Assembly (NCBI RefSeq): GCF_027595985.1
Contig: NC_073303.1
Location: 328,103,679 to 328,167,678, forward strand
DNA: 64,000 nucleotides
Direction of reading: 5' to 3'
From: Sorex araneus
Taxonomy: Eukaryota > Chordata > Mammalia > Eulipotyphla > Soricidae
Shown: positions 12,429-22,599 of the stretch, one piece after another
Position numbering within the stretch: position 1 is the first letter of the stretch
Layout: the number at the start of each line of letters is the position of its first letter
Program-made: the position numbers and the translations under genes
Notes under the pieces: model-generated
The model's database searches: none
What the model saw: only the letters and a program-made list of their open reading frames with translations
Told to the model about the DNA's origin: nothing

Positions 12429-12882
12429 GCGGTGAGCTCTTCTTACTGCCTTACAGATCAAGAAGAAGTTGGGGTGGAGGGACTGGATTGTGGAGGCACT
12501 CAGTACACTGGGACCCCCTTAGGAATCTGGGGGTGAGGGGGCAGACCTTTGCTGTTTGCCTGATGCTTAGTGCTGCGATTAGCCTCAGAATGTTCATAGT
12601 TTTGTTAGTGTTTCAGGTGGACTCATTCCCCCACACTCATCTTCCATCTGAACCTTCCTCCAACCTCCAATCTCCAACCCCATCCAGCTCAGAACCACAG
12701 AGTACATTTCCTGTTCCAGTGGACCAGAGATGAGGGATGTGGTGGGTGTCCCCTCCACTGTGCTGGTTTGTAGTCCAAGCAGGACAGTATGTGAGAAGCA
12801 GAAGATTCCTCAGTATGATTATAGAAAAGAGGGAAATGTGAGAAGCAGTTAGCTCATCTCTTCTCACCCTGGTCATAAATAT
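12429..12882. other. Non-coding stretch, no recognised element
   Basis: G- and C-rich patches but no supported gene or repeat. Confidence 0.45.
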
Positions 12883-13409
12883 TGTAGGGGGCCAGCTCTG
12901 GCCAGGAAGGATATATCATTTAACTGAGCTAATTGGTTGACAGTACCACTTGGTGGGAAGCAGCCTTGGCCATGACTGAGTTAATGAACTAAAAGAACTA
13001 CCTGGTGTTTTTACAGACATGGAGCTGGAGAGTCAGGAGCCAGTACATCCGTGTCTTGTACCCTGTGTCTAACTGATAAGATGTTTTCTTGCTGTATGGG
13101 AATTGAGAATGTTTCCCTAATTGGGAATGCTTTCTTGCTAAATTGTTCCTGTATGCTTTTGTTCATTTTATGAAATGTTTGAAGTTACTTCTGCCTTTGG
13201 AATTATTTATCTGTGAGCTTGCTCTAAGGCCTGTGTTCCCAAGATGGCTATATAAACCATTGGCTGTAAGCTTGGGGTAGTCTGACCTCCTGCTTTGGCA
13301 GGACAGCTCACCTCCCAGCTAGCTGGAATAATAAAGTCTCGGTTGTGTTTTGCAACCCTGCTGGACTCTTTGTCTCTCTGAACACTGAGGGGTTGTCTCG
13401 ATCCTAACA
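12883..13409 (+). mobile_element. Solo LTR of an endogenous retrovirus (probable)
   Basis: It begins TGTAGG and ends CCTAACA, near-perfect inverted ends of the LTR type. Inside, in the right order, are a TATA box (TATATAA, 13249-13255), an AATAAA poly(A) signal (13330-13335) about 80 bp further on, then GT-rich sequence and a U5-like tail. Flanking AATAT and AGTAT could be an aged 5-bp target-site duplication. No primer-binding site or internal retroviral gene follows, so it is best called a solo LTR. It is non-coding. Confidence 0.75.
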
Positions 13410-13642
13410 AGTATGGCTGGACATTGGGGCATGCTGGTCTCTGGGGCACCAGAAGCTCCTTCACAGAGAAGATAAAGAAGGGTTGATGGGCTGCTGAGGA
13501 AGGGATCTGTTCCAAGACAGAAGTCCCAGTAATTTCAACTAATACATATAGCTGGCAGAAGAAGCCTTCTTCCCCTATGCTATCACAAACACCTGCAACC
13601 ATCAAACCCTCAGGACCTTTGGCAAAAGAAAAAAACAAACAA

Positions 13643-13798
13643 TCCTCTCCTGTCTATAGGTCCTGGAAAGGGGGATCTATCTTGGCAATACTTGGAAGGT
13701 CTGTAGCCTCTTTACTGAAGATCCAGGCTAGTCTATTCTGGACTCCACTGATGACACAGACACCTACAAATGTGTTTATTGTTCTCAGAGAGTTGGTC
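13643..13798 (-). repeat. Arm 1 of an inverted pair of unknown repeats
   Basis: Its reverse complement matches 15551-15703 over about 155 bp with few differences and a 3-bp gap. The family was not recognised. Translations of both copies share a stretch reading RLAWIFS.EATDLPS.AKID, but neither copy has a convincing gene structure. Confidence 0.8.
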
Positions 13799-14261
13799 TG
13801 GGACAAGAGGGGACAGCAAGAACTTTCATACAGAAGCCGAATCTTCCCATGAAGAGCAGCAGACTGACACTTCTCCCCCACATACCTGATGTCCTGAAAA
13901 ATAAATTCAAGAAGTACAGTGCCTCTCAGTGTGCAAATAGCAAATGGGAAAAAAAATCTAGTGACAGAAGAAGGGGAGAAATCCTCTTGTTAAACTAATT
14001 TGAATTCCATAGAAACTGAGAGTCTGATAGACAGTGCATTTAAAATAACAGATAAAATTGATAAGATACATCAACTACACACTACCACAATTAAAAAAAT
14101 AATAAAATAAGAAAGAAAATGCAGGAGCACAGGGACTGATTCTTTACCAAAAAAATATTACAGCTATAATAATATGCCAAATATAAATACTGGATGTTAA
14201 AACAACAATGAATTGAATTATAGTGTTCAGCATTGGAGCTCCTGAGAGAACTTGAGGGACT

Positions 14262-14364
14262 AAACTCATGCTTTATATGTGGGAGAGTCAGGTTTGATCC
14301 CTGGCACTACATGGTCCCTGAGTATTGCTGGGAGTAGTCCCTGAGCACTATCAGGTGTGCCACT

Positions 14365-14366
<2 letters not shown>
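14262..14366 (+). repeat. Old, diverged tRNA-headed SINE
   Basis: A decayed version of the SINE A layout (GGTTTGATCCCTGGC B-box region, TGGTCCCTGAG.. and GTGCCACTAAAA end). It runs into the CA microsatellite that replaces its tail. Confidence 0.6.

Positions 14367-14433
<67 letters not shown>
14367..14433. repeat. (CA)n microsatellite
   Basis: About 33 uninterrupted CA units, likely grown from the tail of the adjacent SINE. Confidence 0.97.
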
Positions 14434-14435
<2 letters not shown>

Positions 14436-14450
14436 CAAAATACCTTTGGG

Positions 14451-14600
14451 GCCAGGGAGATAGCTCAGAGAGCTGAAGCACATGCTTTGTATGGAGGCGG
14501 CCCAGGTTAGACACCAGGCAGTGTACCTGGCCCTCCACACCTCCAGAAGTTACCCTGGCATGGAACTTGAAATAATCTCTGAGTGGCCCACAAACAAAAA
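14451..14600 (+). repeat. Old tRNA-headed SINE
   Basis: The head GGGGCCAGGGAGATAGCTCA is followed by a degraded B box (CCCAGGTTAGACACC) and a type A-like body, ending in CCCACAAACAAAAATT. Confidence 0.65.
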
Positions 14601-15550
14601 TTAGAGTGGAAATAAATGAAGTAGAAAATATAAAAGATGATGCAAAAGAACTTGTGTGATAGAATTAATAAAATTGATAAATCTCTCACCTATATGACCA
14701 TAAAAGGTCGCATATAGTCAATGTAATTTCTAAGAAGAAATATAGAAGCATCATAATCCCTGATCTCAAACCACTATTACAAAGCACAATAATTTAATAG
14801 CAAAATATTGGAAACAAAACAGACAGATTAATGGAATAGAACAGAAAGCCTGGAAGCACGTGTGCGTGCACACACAAACACACACACACACTCACTTTTC
14901 TACAGTTCCTATTTTTTAGAGTAAGTATGTGCAGATTCACAAAGTAATCAATGTGAACTATTCAAGTGCTATGTATTAAAAAATCCCAAATTAAAAATAT
15001 GTAGAATTTCATGCATTAATTTTTAATACAATAATTAAATGTTGGAAGAAACTTGAGAGTAAATCAATCACAATCTTGTTTTTTTTTTTTTAAAGGCTAG
15101 GAAAGCATACATTCCTTAAGTAGTCACATATCTAAGATCAAAACATCTTCATTCTTTTACACAGTTTGCCCGTGATATATTTCTCTAAGATAGAATCCTA
15201 CATAGGACAACTGCTTTGGGTATTAATTATGTTCAAAGCAAATGATGCCAATTTCTCCTGAAAGAAAATCCTGCTAAATAAACCATGTATCCTTAAAAAA
15301 AGTTAAATTTTCCACTCCAGTATTAGGAAGAAGTCTATAATGCTACACCATAATCTTGAACATTTGGGAGTTGATGCCTAAAATAATATAAGCTAGTCTA
15401 AATATTTTTCGTCAGTTTGGAAAGAAATTGTATATTCTACCAAAAGTTTCTTTTATTGCTGAATTATAGAAATGGACTTCAGCTCTGTCTTTTTTAGCAC
15501 TCTTGAATTTTGGTTTTGTGTGGTGATGTTCTGGGGCTACTCCTGGTCAG
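14601..15550. other. AT-rich non-coding stretch
   Basis: A short CA/CG-rich run (about 14860-14892) is the only pattern. No gene is supported. Confidence 0.5.
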
Positions 15551-15703
15551 GACCAACTCTCTGAGCACAATAAACACATTTCTAGGCATCTGTGTCATCA
15601 GAGTCCAGAATAGACTAGCCTGGATCTTCAGTAATGAGGCTACAGACCTTCCAAGTACTGCCAAGATAGATCCTCCTTTCCAGGACCTGTAGGCAGGAGA
15701 GGA
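15551..15703 (+). repeat. Arm 2 of an inverted pair of unknown repeats
   Basis: Inverted match to 13643-13798, with a spacer of about 1.75 kb. Low divergence suggests either a recent duplication or two copies of an unrecognised dispersed family. Confidence 0.8.
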
Positions 15704-15867
15704 TTGTTGGGGAATCCCTTTCTCTCTCCTGTATCATCTCTCTGACCCTGTTTTTTATTTCATTGATGTCTGTAAATAAAAAAAAGTTCATCCTACCTCC
15801 TTTGAATTCATTATTATTGTGCTGCTTTTTGCTAGACTTTCCAGTAGTATAAAACTCTTTAATTCTG

Positions 15868-16010
15868 GGATTAGAGAGATCCTCCAATGGGCCGAGTACA
15901 GGCTTTGCATGCAGGAGGCCTAGCTTGACCCCTGAGCACCACAGTGACAGAACTGCACACACAGAGCCAAGACTAGCACCCAAGAACCACTGGGTTTGGC
16001 CCCTAAATGA
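15868..16010 (+). repeat. Old tRNA-headed SINE relic
   Basis: Diverged head (GGGATTAGAGAGATCC..GGCTTTGCATGCAGGAGGCC) and body ending GGCCCCTAAATGAAAAATG. Confidence 0.5.
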
Positions 16011-17354
16011 AAAATGTTATTCATTTTTATCTTTATTTTCTATTTTATAAATTAAACTTTATATTAATGTTTTTTATTGTTTCTAGTCCTGAATATTTTA
16101 ATGCATACAGTAAATATCACCAAAGGTTTTAAAATTTAAAAATTTAAAGGTTTTAAATTTTTTAGTCTTCTACAGTAAATTTAAAATTAATGTATTTTTA
16201 AAATGTGGCCTAAAAGAACTACATACATAGTTCTTTAATATTTAATTTGTACTTCATTAGGATTTATTATGGCAGTCAATTTGCTCTTTTAAAAACACAT
16301 GGTCTCTACTTGTTGGATGATGATTTTTTTATCCTTCTTTTGTATAATGACTTTGTATTTTATTTTCAGTCTTCTGAGTTCTAATTTTAGAGGCTGTGTC
16401 AGATCAAATCCAGATTTTTATACATGCAAGGCGGGTGCTTTTGCCTTGAGCTACACCCAAGCCCATGATGTCATATGACTAGATTTGAACATCCAGTCCA
16501 ATATTTATCTTTTAATAGGTGGGTTTTTTAATTATCATTTATTTTTTTGTAATGTATACAGCCATACTGATTTCTTTTATAGATTTTGTATTTTTTGTGT
16601 GTCACGTCTATTATCCAATCTGTAAGAGTACTCATCTTTTTTCCTGTAGTGCCGGTCTTACTGGTGACTTTATGCAGTTAAAATTTTACAGATATCATAA
16701 AATTTGCATTTAGAAATTTCATCTGTGCTAGTGATTATTTGCATCATCTTGGTGATTAGGGGCCTTCAGGGCCACACTTGGTCCTGCTCAGGGACAGCCT
16801 GGACTACAGTAGTATAGGTGAACTGGCTTTGGTGAAAGCCTTCCATGAGCCTTAGGCTCTCTGGATACTTACCTCAATCAGATATGTATTAGAATATAAA
16901 AAATTCTGATTTTTACATAAAAATAAGCTTTTAAAGTAAATGACAATTGAATGTTATCATGTCTAGTTTAAAATATGAAACTTTTGTGTGGAAGCTCATA
17001 AAAGGAGAATAATTACAGTTTATTGTATTATTAAAGAGTGGTTGATTTGAGGAACAATTCATTGCTACTTTCATATACAATGTATTTCAAACTTGCTTCA
17101 CATTTTTCACTTTATGTACCTTCTTACTGATCTATATCCTTCGGTGCTCTTAATGGTATTAAGCCATTTCAAATTATTAATAGTCAGTAATAACTGGTTT
17201 TAGACTCAAGATTAATTCCAACTTCTCTCTAGTTGATTTCCTGAGTGACACAACTGTAGCAGGAAGACATGCAGAGTAAGACAGAACATCCAAAGCAGAG
17301 GGTACATGAATTCTGCTCCGTGGAGCTATCCTTATAGGAGTTCTGTGTTTACTC
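16011..17354. other. AT-rich non-coding stretch
   Basis: A possible minus-strand SINE relic lies at about 16395-16470. Nothing else is recognised. Confidence 0.45.
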
Positions 17355-17800
17355 AGTTGTGGAATATAAAAATAACATACTATGAGAGTAACATCTAAGC
17401 CAGTAGAGACAAGGGTTGGGAAGATTGCTCCACAGTTGGAAGCCTGCCTCATGAACTGGGGGAGAAGGCAGCAGGGATAGAGAGAGGATCACTAAGTCAA
17501 TGGTGGTTGGGGGGATTGCTCGGGATGGGAGATGTGTGCTGAAAGTAGGTAAAGGACTAAGTATGATAACCTCTCAATATCTGTACTGCAAAACATAATG
17601 CCCCAAATTAGAGAGTAAGAGGGAAACTGTCTGCTATAGATGGGAAGGGGGGGTGAGGGGTATGACGGGTGGTGGTGGGGGAAGAAACTGGGGTAATTGG
17701 TGGTGGAAAATGTGCACTGGTGGAAGGCTGGGTGTTGATCATTGTATGACTGAAACTCAAACATGAAAGCTTTGTATCTCACAGTGATTAAAAAAAAATC
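17355..17800 (+). mobile_element. Old L1 3' UTR
   Basis: Diverged copy of the L1 3' UTR seen at 59.1-59.5 kb. It runs from GTGGAATATAAAAATAACAT through the G-rich GGTGGTGGGGGAAG part to TGAAAGCTTTGTATCTCACA and an A-run at about 17791. Confidence 0.75.
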
Positions 17801-18168
17801 TATGTTTAAATGTGTTTACCTTCAAGCAACTTCTTTTAAGTTGGCTTCACCATTTCATAAGGTCTTTGACCTTAATGATCTCCTTGATTTCCAGGAAGTA
17901 CAACTACGCTTTCATCTCATTTTCTTTTTTGATGCATAAGAATTATTACAGTTTATATCTCTCCTTTTGATCTCAACTATGGTCTGACTTTAGACTTTAT
18001 TATTTCTGTTTTTGATTTGGGTGGTGAGTATTGAATCTGGGATTTCACACACACAATGCATGTACTCTACCACTGAGTCACACTTTTTGCCCTAAAATTC
18101 TTCTTCAATAAGCACCAGCACTTAGTCATCTTAGGCTTCTCATGGACAACTAAATAGTTATTGGATGC
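17801..18168. other. Non-coding stretch with an old SINE relic
   Basis: About 18005-18092 reads on the minus strand as a degraded tRNA-derived SINE (CTACCACTGAGTCAC; complement of the usual head). Confidence 0.45.
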
Positions 18169-18280
18169 TACTGATATTCAACTACAGTTGAACATACTTA
18201 TATTCAATTGAAAGTACTACAGTTGAATATCAGTATGGCCAAGAGAAGTGTGACCAAGAGAAGTATGACCAAGAGAAGTG
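18169..18280. repeat. Perfect 15-bp inverted repeat beside a 15-bp tandem triplet
   Basis: TACTGATATTCAACT at 18169-18183 is perfectly inverted at 18221-18235 around a 37-bp loop. Immediately after it come three 15-bp units of TGACCAAGAGAAGTR (18236-18280). Confidence 0.9.
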
Positions 18281-18750
18281 GATAATGATTTTGGTAAGGT
18301 AAATATTGAATTTCATATTTGATCTGGGAATTATTGTTTCTGATCATTATCATCATCCCTTTTTTAAAAGATTGTCTTATTTTCTAAACAGTTCTCTGAA
18401 CTGCTAAATTATGTTCCATTACTATTATTTTATTATTATGTGATCTGTATTCGTTGACTAAGGCTTTCATAATATAGTACCACAGATTGGGTGGCTTAAA
18501 AGAATAGAAATATGTTTTCTTATCACTCTGGAAATGTAAAGTCCAAACTCAAAGTGTGAATTGTGTGTGGTTCCTTGGAAATTCTAGGGAAGAATCTGTC
18601 CCATGTTTTACTCCTAGATTCTGGTGGTTGCCAGCTTTCCGGCATATCTCTTATCTTGAGATCTGTTTTCTTGTTAGAATATCAGTAATGTACTTAGGAT
18701 TCACATAATTGGGTATGTGGTCATATTCATTAGTTACATATGCAAAATTC

Positions 18751-19527
18751 ATCATCATCATCATCATCGTCATCATCATCCCATTGATCATCGAATTTAT
18801 TGAGCGGTCTCAGTAACATCTCCATTCATCCTAGCCCTGAGTTTTTAGAAGCCTCTCTCTACTCATCCTTCCCAACGATGCCGCATTGCAGGCTCTTTTA
18901 GGGTCAGGGGAATGAGACCCAGTATGTTACTGGTTTTGGCATATTAATACACCATGGGGACCTTGGGAGGCTCTCCCATGTGGGCAGGAAACTCTCGGTA
19001 GCTTGCCAGTTTCTCCCAGATGGAGAAGTAGGCTATAAGTTATCGCTTCTGGGAGCTTGCTTTTAAATTTCTGGAAGTGGGCCTTTGATGGGATTACATG
19101 GTACCAGGGGCAGTCCCTGGGTGTGACCTCCTAGCTACTGGAAAATGGGAAATCTGGGAGGAGGAGGCCCAGTCCCAATCCGAGCAGGCTTGGAGGCTTC
19201 AGCCCCCATCCCACACACCTGGGTTCCTGTGCCGGTACCTTCATGCATGAGGCTCGTCCGAACGTGTGGAGGGGGACCTTGAGCATGGCTGTGGCTAGGC
19301 TTCAGAGGTCTTCGGCCAAGGGAGTGCTGCTCGGGGCGGGGAGGGAAGCTGGAGCCCATCCCCTCCGAGGGGCCCCCAGGAAGACAGCCAGGCATGTGGG
19401 CAAGAGACTCTCTGCATCGCTCTCTCCTGGGAGCTTGCTTTTCAGTCTCTGGATGTGGGTCGTTGATGGGATTCCATGGTGCTGGGGGCAGTCCCTGGGT
19501 GTGACTGCCTAGCTACTGGAAAATGGG
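18751..19527 (-). mobile_element. (GAT)n-tailed composite retroposon with duplicated head segment
   Basis: Reading the minus strand, the element ends at its 3' side in (GAT)n (18751-18781 on the + strand as ATC units). Before that is a SINE B-like body with the TGCCAAAACCAGTAACA motif, and before that a GC-rich head. It is the same family as 46431-46996. Here the head module around CTACTGGAAAATGGG occurs twice, at about 19048-19150 and 19429-19527, a tandem step of about 380 bp. Part of this module also occurs in the non-coding inserts at 25.1 and 36.3 kb. Confidence 0.8.
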
Positions 19528-19579
19528 AAAATAATTACTATTTTTATTTATTCCAGGGTGGTGCTGAGAGCTTATTCTT

Positions 19580-19794
19580 TTTTGAAAAAACTTTTTAATT
19601 GAATCTCTGTTAGATCGACCATTACAAAGCTGTTTGTGATTGGATTTCAGTCGTACAGTATTCTAACACCCATCCCTCTACCAGTGTACATTTCCCAGCA
19701 CTAGTGTCCCCAGGTTCCCTCCTATCACCCCCAACCCCCAGCCCCTTCCTTCCTCTATGACAGGTGCTTTTGCCTTCTCTCTCTCTCTCTCTCT
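19580..19794 (-). mobile_element. L1 3'-end fragment
   Basis: L1 3' UTR end of the subfamily with GACCATTACAAAGCTGTT and ATTTCAGTCGTACAG, then CATCCCTCTACCAGTGTACA. Confidence 0.8.
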
Positions 19795-19886
19795 GAGCTC
19801 AGGGACCATATGTAATGCCAGGTATCAAATCTAGGTTTGTAGTGTGCAAAGCAAGTGCCTTATCCACTGTACTGTCTCTCCAGTCC
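19795..19886 (-). repeat. SINE type A, 3'-truncated
   Basis: Only the head half is present: complement of the B-box region and CTGGAGAGACAGTACAGTG. Confidence 0.7.
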
Positions 19887-20671
19887 ATTAATTGTGTTCT
19901 TAAACTTGCATTTTACAAATCATTTTTGTTATGTTTTTCTCAAGTATTTATAATGAGGTACTATATCAATAACTTATGGAACTGTTATTTAAACGTGCTC
20001 ATTAGTTAAGCTTTCCTATATTCTCTTGTACATTTTGCTTTTCTTAATTATCTCATTCCTTTTGAACTTCCTTGAATCTTAAAGGTCGGTCAATGCATTT
20101 TTAATCACTTATAAAATATTTTTTCCCATTTTAAATATGCCTTTCAAAAGTAGAAAGTATATCCCTTGGTCTTTTGTTTTCAAGAGAACTTGGGGTTCTA
20201 TGTGATTGTATATTTTTTGGTACTGATATCTATGTTACCTGAGAAGAGGTAACTTCAAATAATAAAGTCTAGTGAAAGAAATGTGAGACATTCCAAACTT
20301 ATAGAAGTGACAATGATATTCCTACATATAAATGAGGGCACACTTAGTGGAAGTTTTTCTTAGTTATAACATTCCCATTGTTGCAGGCCAAAAACAGATT
20401 TTTCAAGTATCTTCAGGTAAGTCAAAAGAACTATTAGACAGATAAATTCTCAGGTACCAACTCAGGCCTATTCAGTGAGAAACTATAGAGGTAGAACAGC
20501 CAATGTTTTAATAAGCCCTTTCGTGACACTAATGCTCTCTTAAAGCTTAAGGATTATGGGAAAGGACTGTTGCCAGCAAGTCATATAAAAAAGGAACTAG
20601 GAAATAGTAGGGTTCTATTTTATTTGCATTTTGTTTTCAATTAATTGGAAATAAATGAAAATACCTCCTTT
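19887..20671. other. AT-rich non-coding stretch
   Basis: No supported gene or repeat. Confidence 0.5.
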
Positions 20672-20902
20672 ATTTTTTGGCAGTGGGGGTCAGGGGTGTG
20701 TGTGTTTGGGTCATTCTCAGTAGTGCTCAGGGGCAATTCCTGGCCTGGTGCTCTGGGTACGGTTTGGCCAAAGAGGGTTAGCTGCATGTAAGGCTAGATG
20801 TCAGGGTTACCCAGGCTAACTTGGTGCTTGGCAGACTATAGGGCTATACATGGTGACGCTTGGGGACTGGATGCTGGGACACCCTGTACTATCTTTCCAG
20901 CC
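20672..20902 (-). repeat. Old SINE relic
   Basis: Diverged type A-like sequence with an internal rearrangement; it ends in GGGCTGGAAAGATAGTACAG on the minus strand. Confidence 0.6.
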
Positions 20903-20934
20903 CAATCACATGTTAAGTCACATCTTGCATAACT

Positions 20935-21079
20935 GTCATTGTCACTGTCATCCCATTGCTCATCAATTTGCTTCAGCGGGCACCAGTAATGTCTCCATTG
21001 TGAGACTTGTTACTGTTTTTGGCATATTGAATATGCCAGGGGCTCCCCCGATCTGGTGAGATACTCTCGGTAGCTTGCA
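20935..21079 (-). repeat. SINE type B, 5'-truncated
   Basis: Type B body and GACAGTGACAATGAC end without poly(A). The tRNA-like head is absent. Confidence 0.8.
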
Positions 21080-21150
21080 TAACAGAAGGAAACAAAAGCA
21101 AAAGTATTGTTTTTAAAAATGATTAGATTGGCAGTGTGTTCTCTTATTTT

Positions 21151-21318
21151 TTTTTGTTTTGTTTTTGGGTCACACCCGGCGATGCACAGGGGTTACTCCT
21201 GGCTCTTCACTCAGGAATTACCCCTGGCGGTGCTCAGGGTACCATATGGGATGCTGGGATTAGAACCCGGGTCGGCCGAGTGCAGGGCAAACGCCCTACC
21301 CACTGTGCTATTGCAGGC
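21151..21318 (-). repeat. SINE type A with 16-bp target-site duplication
   Basis: Near-complete type A on the minus strand. TGTGTTCTCTTATTTT occurs at both 21135-21150 and 21319-21334, so the insertion boundaries are secure. Confidence 0.93.
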
Positions 21319-21334
21319 TGTGTTCTCTTATTTT

Positions 21335-21937
21335 AATAAATGAAACACTGATTTTTTTTTGAAAATTACAAGAAGTCCAAATCAAATTTTTACAATGCAA
21401 AAATTTAAGCAAAGATTTTTACTGTGGTTCCAGAAATGGAGTATAGTCACAAAGACAGCAGTGGGCCTTTTGTATTATGACGATGTTCAATCAGAAATTA
21501 AAGGTTGTTCAATATACTACATTGACTACCCTAGTGATAAAAAGCCAAGGTTATTTTGGGAAAGAGTTAGGGATTTCCCAACCTAGGGAACCACTAAAGG
21601 TCAGGACTTTAGTGTTCTTTCTTTTGGCCCCATAGTGAATGATAGAAATTTTAAACAAAAATTTGTGTCAATTTAACTACCCGTTAATTATAAAATAAAA
21701 GCTAAAGTACAAAAGATAATTTACAAAAAAAAGTGGGGGAAGTAAGTCTTTTAGACAAAGTGAATAAAGTGGAGATAGCTCAAAGGAACACTCTATTCCC
21801 GTTTCTTTCCTTACCAAGAGTTAGTTATCTGCATTTTTTTAACAATTTCAAACATGCCTTTATTTTCCATAACACTGATCATAATCCATAATTGTAAATA
21901 TCTCTGGATCTCAAGACTGAGTCTTAAAAGATATTAT
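21335..21937. other. AT-rich non-coding stretch
   Basis: No supported gene or repeat. Confidence 0.5.
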
Positions 21938-22091
21938 CTGATAGCACATCGGGTAGTGTGGTGGACCCAGGTTCGATTCCCAGCATCCCGTATGGTCCCC
22001 CAGAACTGCCAGGAGTAATTCCTGAGTGCATGAACCAGGAATAACCCCTGTGCATCGCTGGGTGTGACCCAAAAAGAAAAAAAAAAAAAAG
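21938..22091 (+). repeat. SINE type A
   Basis: Head slightly shortened; B box GGTTCGATTCCC; ends GTGTGACCCAAAAAG with an A-tail to about 22091. Confidence 0.88.
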
Positions 22092-22599
22092 ACGTCTTTG
22101 CCAGCAAGCAGAAAACCTATTTCAGGTGGACTTTCTCTTCCCTTTTTAAAGTTGTCCTGTTTAACAAACGTTTAAACTATGCAGGTAACAAATCCCCCCA
22201 AAAGAGCACAAAACAAGAACATTTTCTCAGAACACAGTTGTTCCTGAGGACATCTACTTCTGTGTTTTCTCGTACCACATCCAGTACTAGCCTTATACGT
22301 TGACGTTTTAACAGGTACATTTTGTATGTGCAGTGAGAGGAACGGTTGGGGCTACTCCATGCTCTGTGCTCAGAGGACCTGGCCGTATGTAAACACCATA
22401 ATCCCTGTAATGACTGCTACTGGACTCCCACAATCAGAAAGCACATGACACGAGAGTGGTTTCAGAAAAGAAATAAATGGGACAGAAACGAATTCCTGGG
22501 GGCGGGGAGGCAAATATTCTGGCTGCCAGGCACACCCACCCACGAAGCTGTTTACCCCTGCAGGGGTGAGAGCTGCACGTAGGAACTGACAACTCAGGC
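22092..22599. other. Non-coding flank of the CpG island
   Basis: No supported gene or repeat. Confidence 0.45.

Noticed and set aside
14266-14540. Frames with alternating Cys-Val residues (also at 27215-27547)
   Set aside because: They are translations of CA/GT microsatellites.
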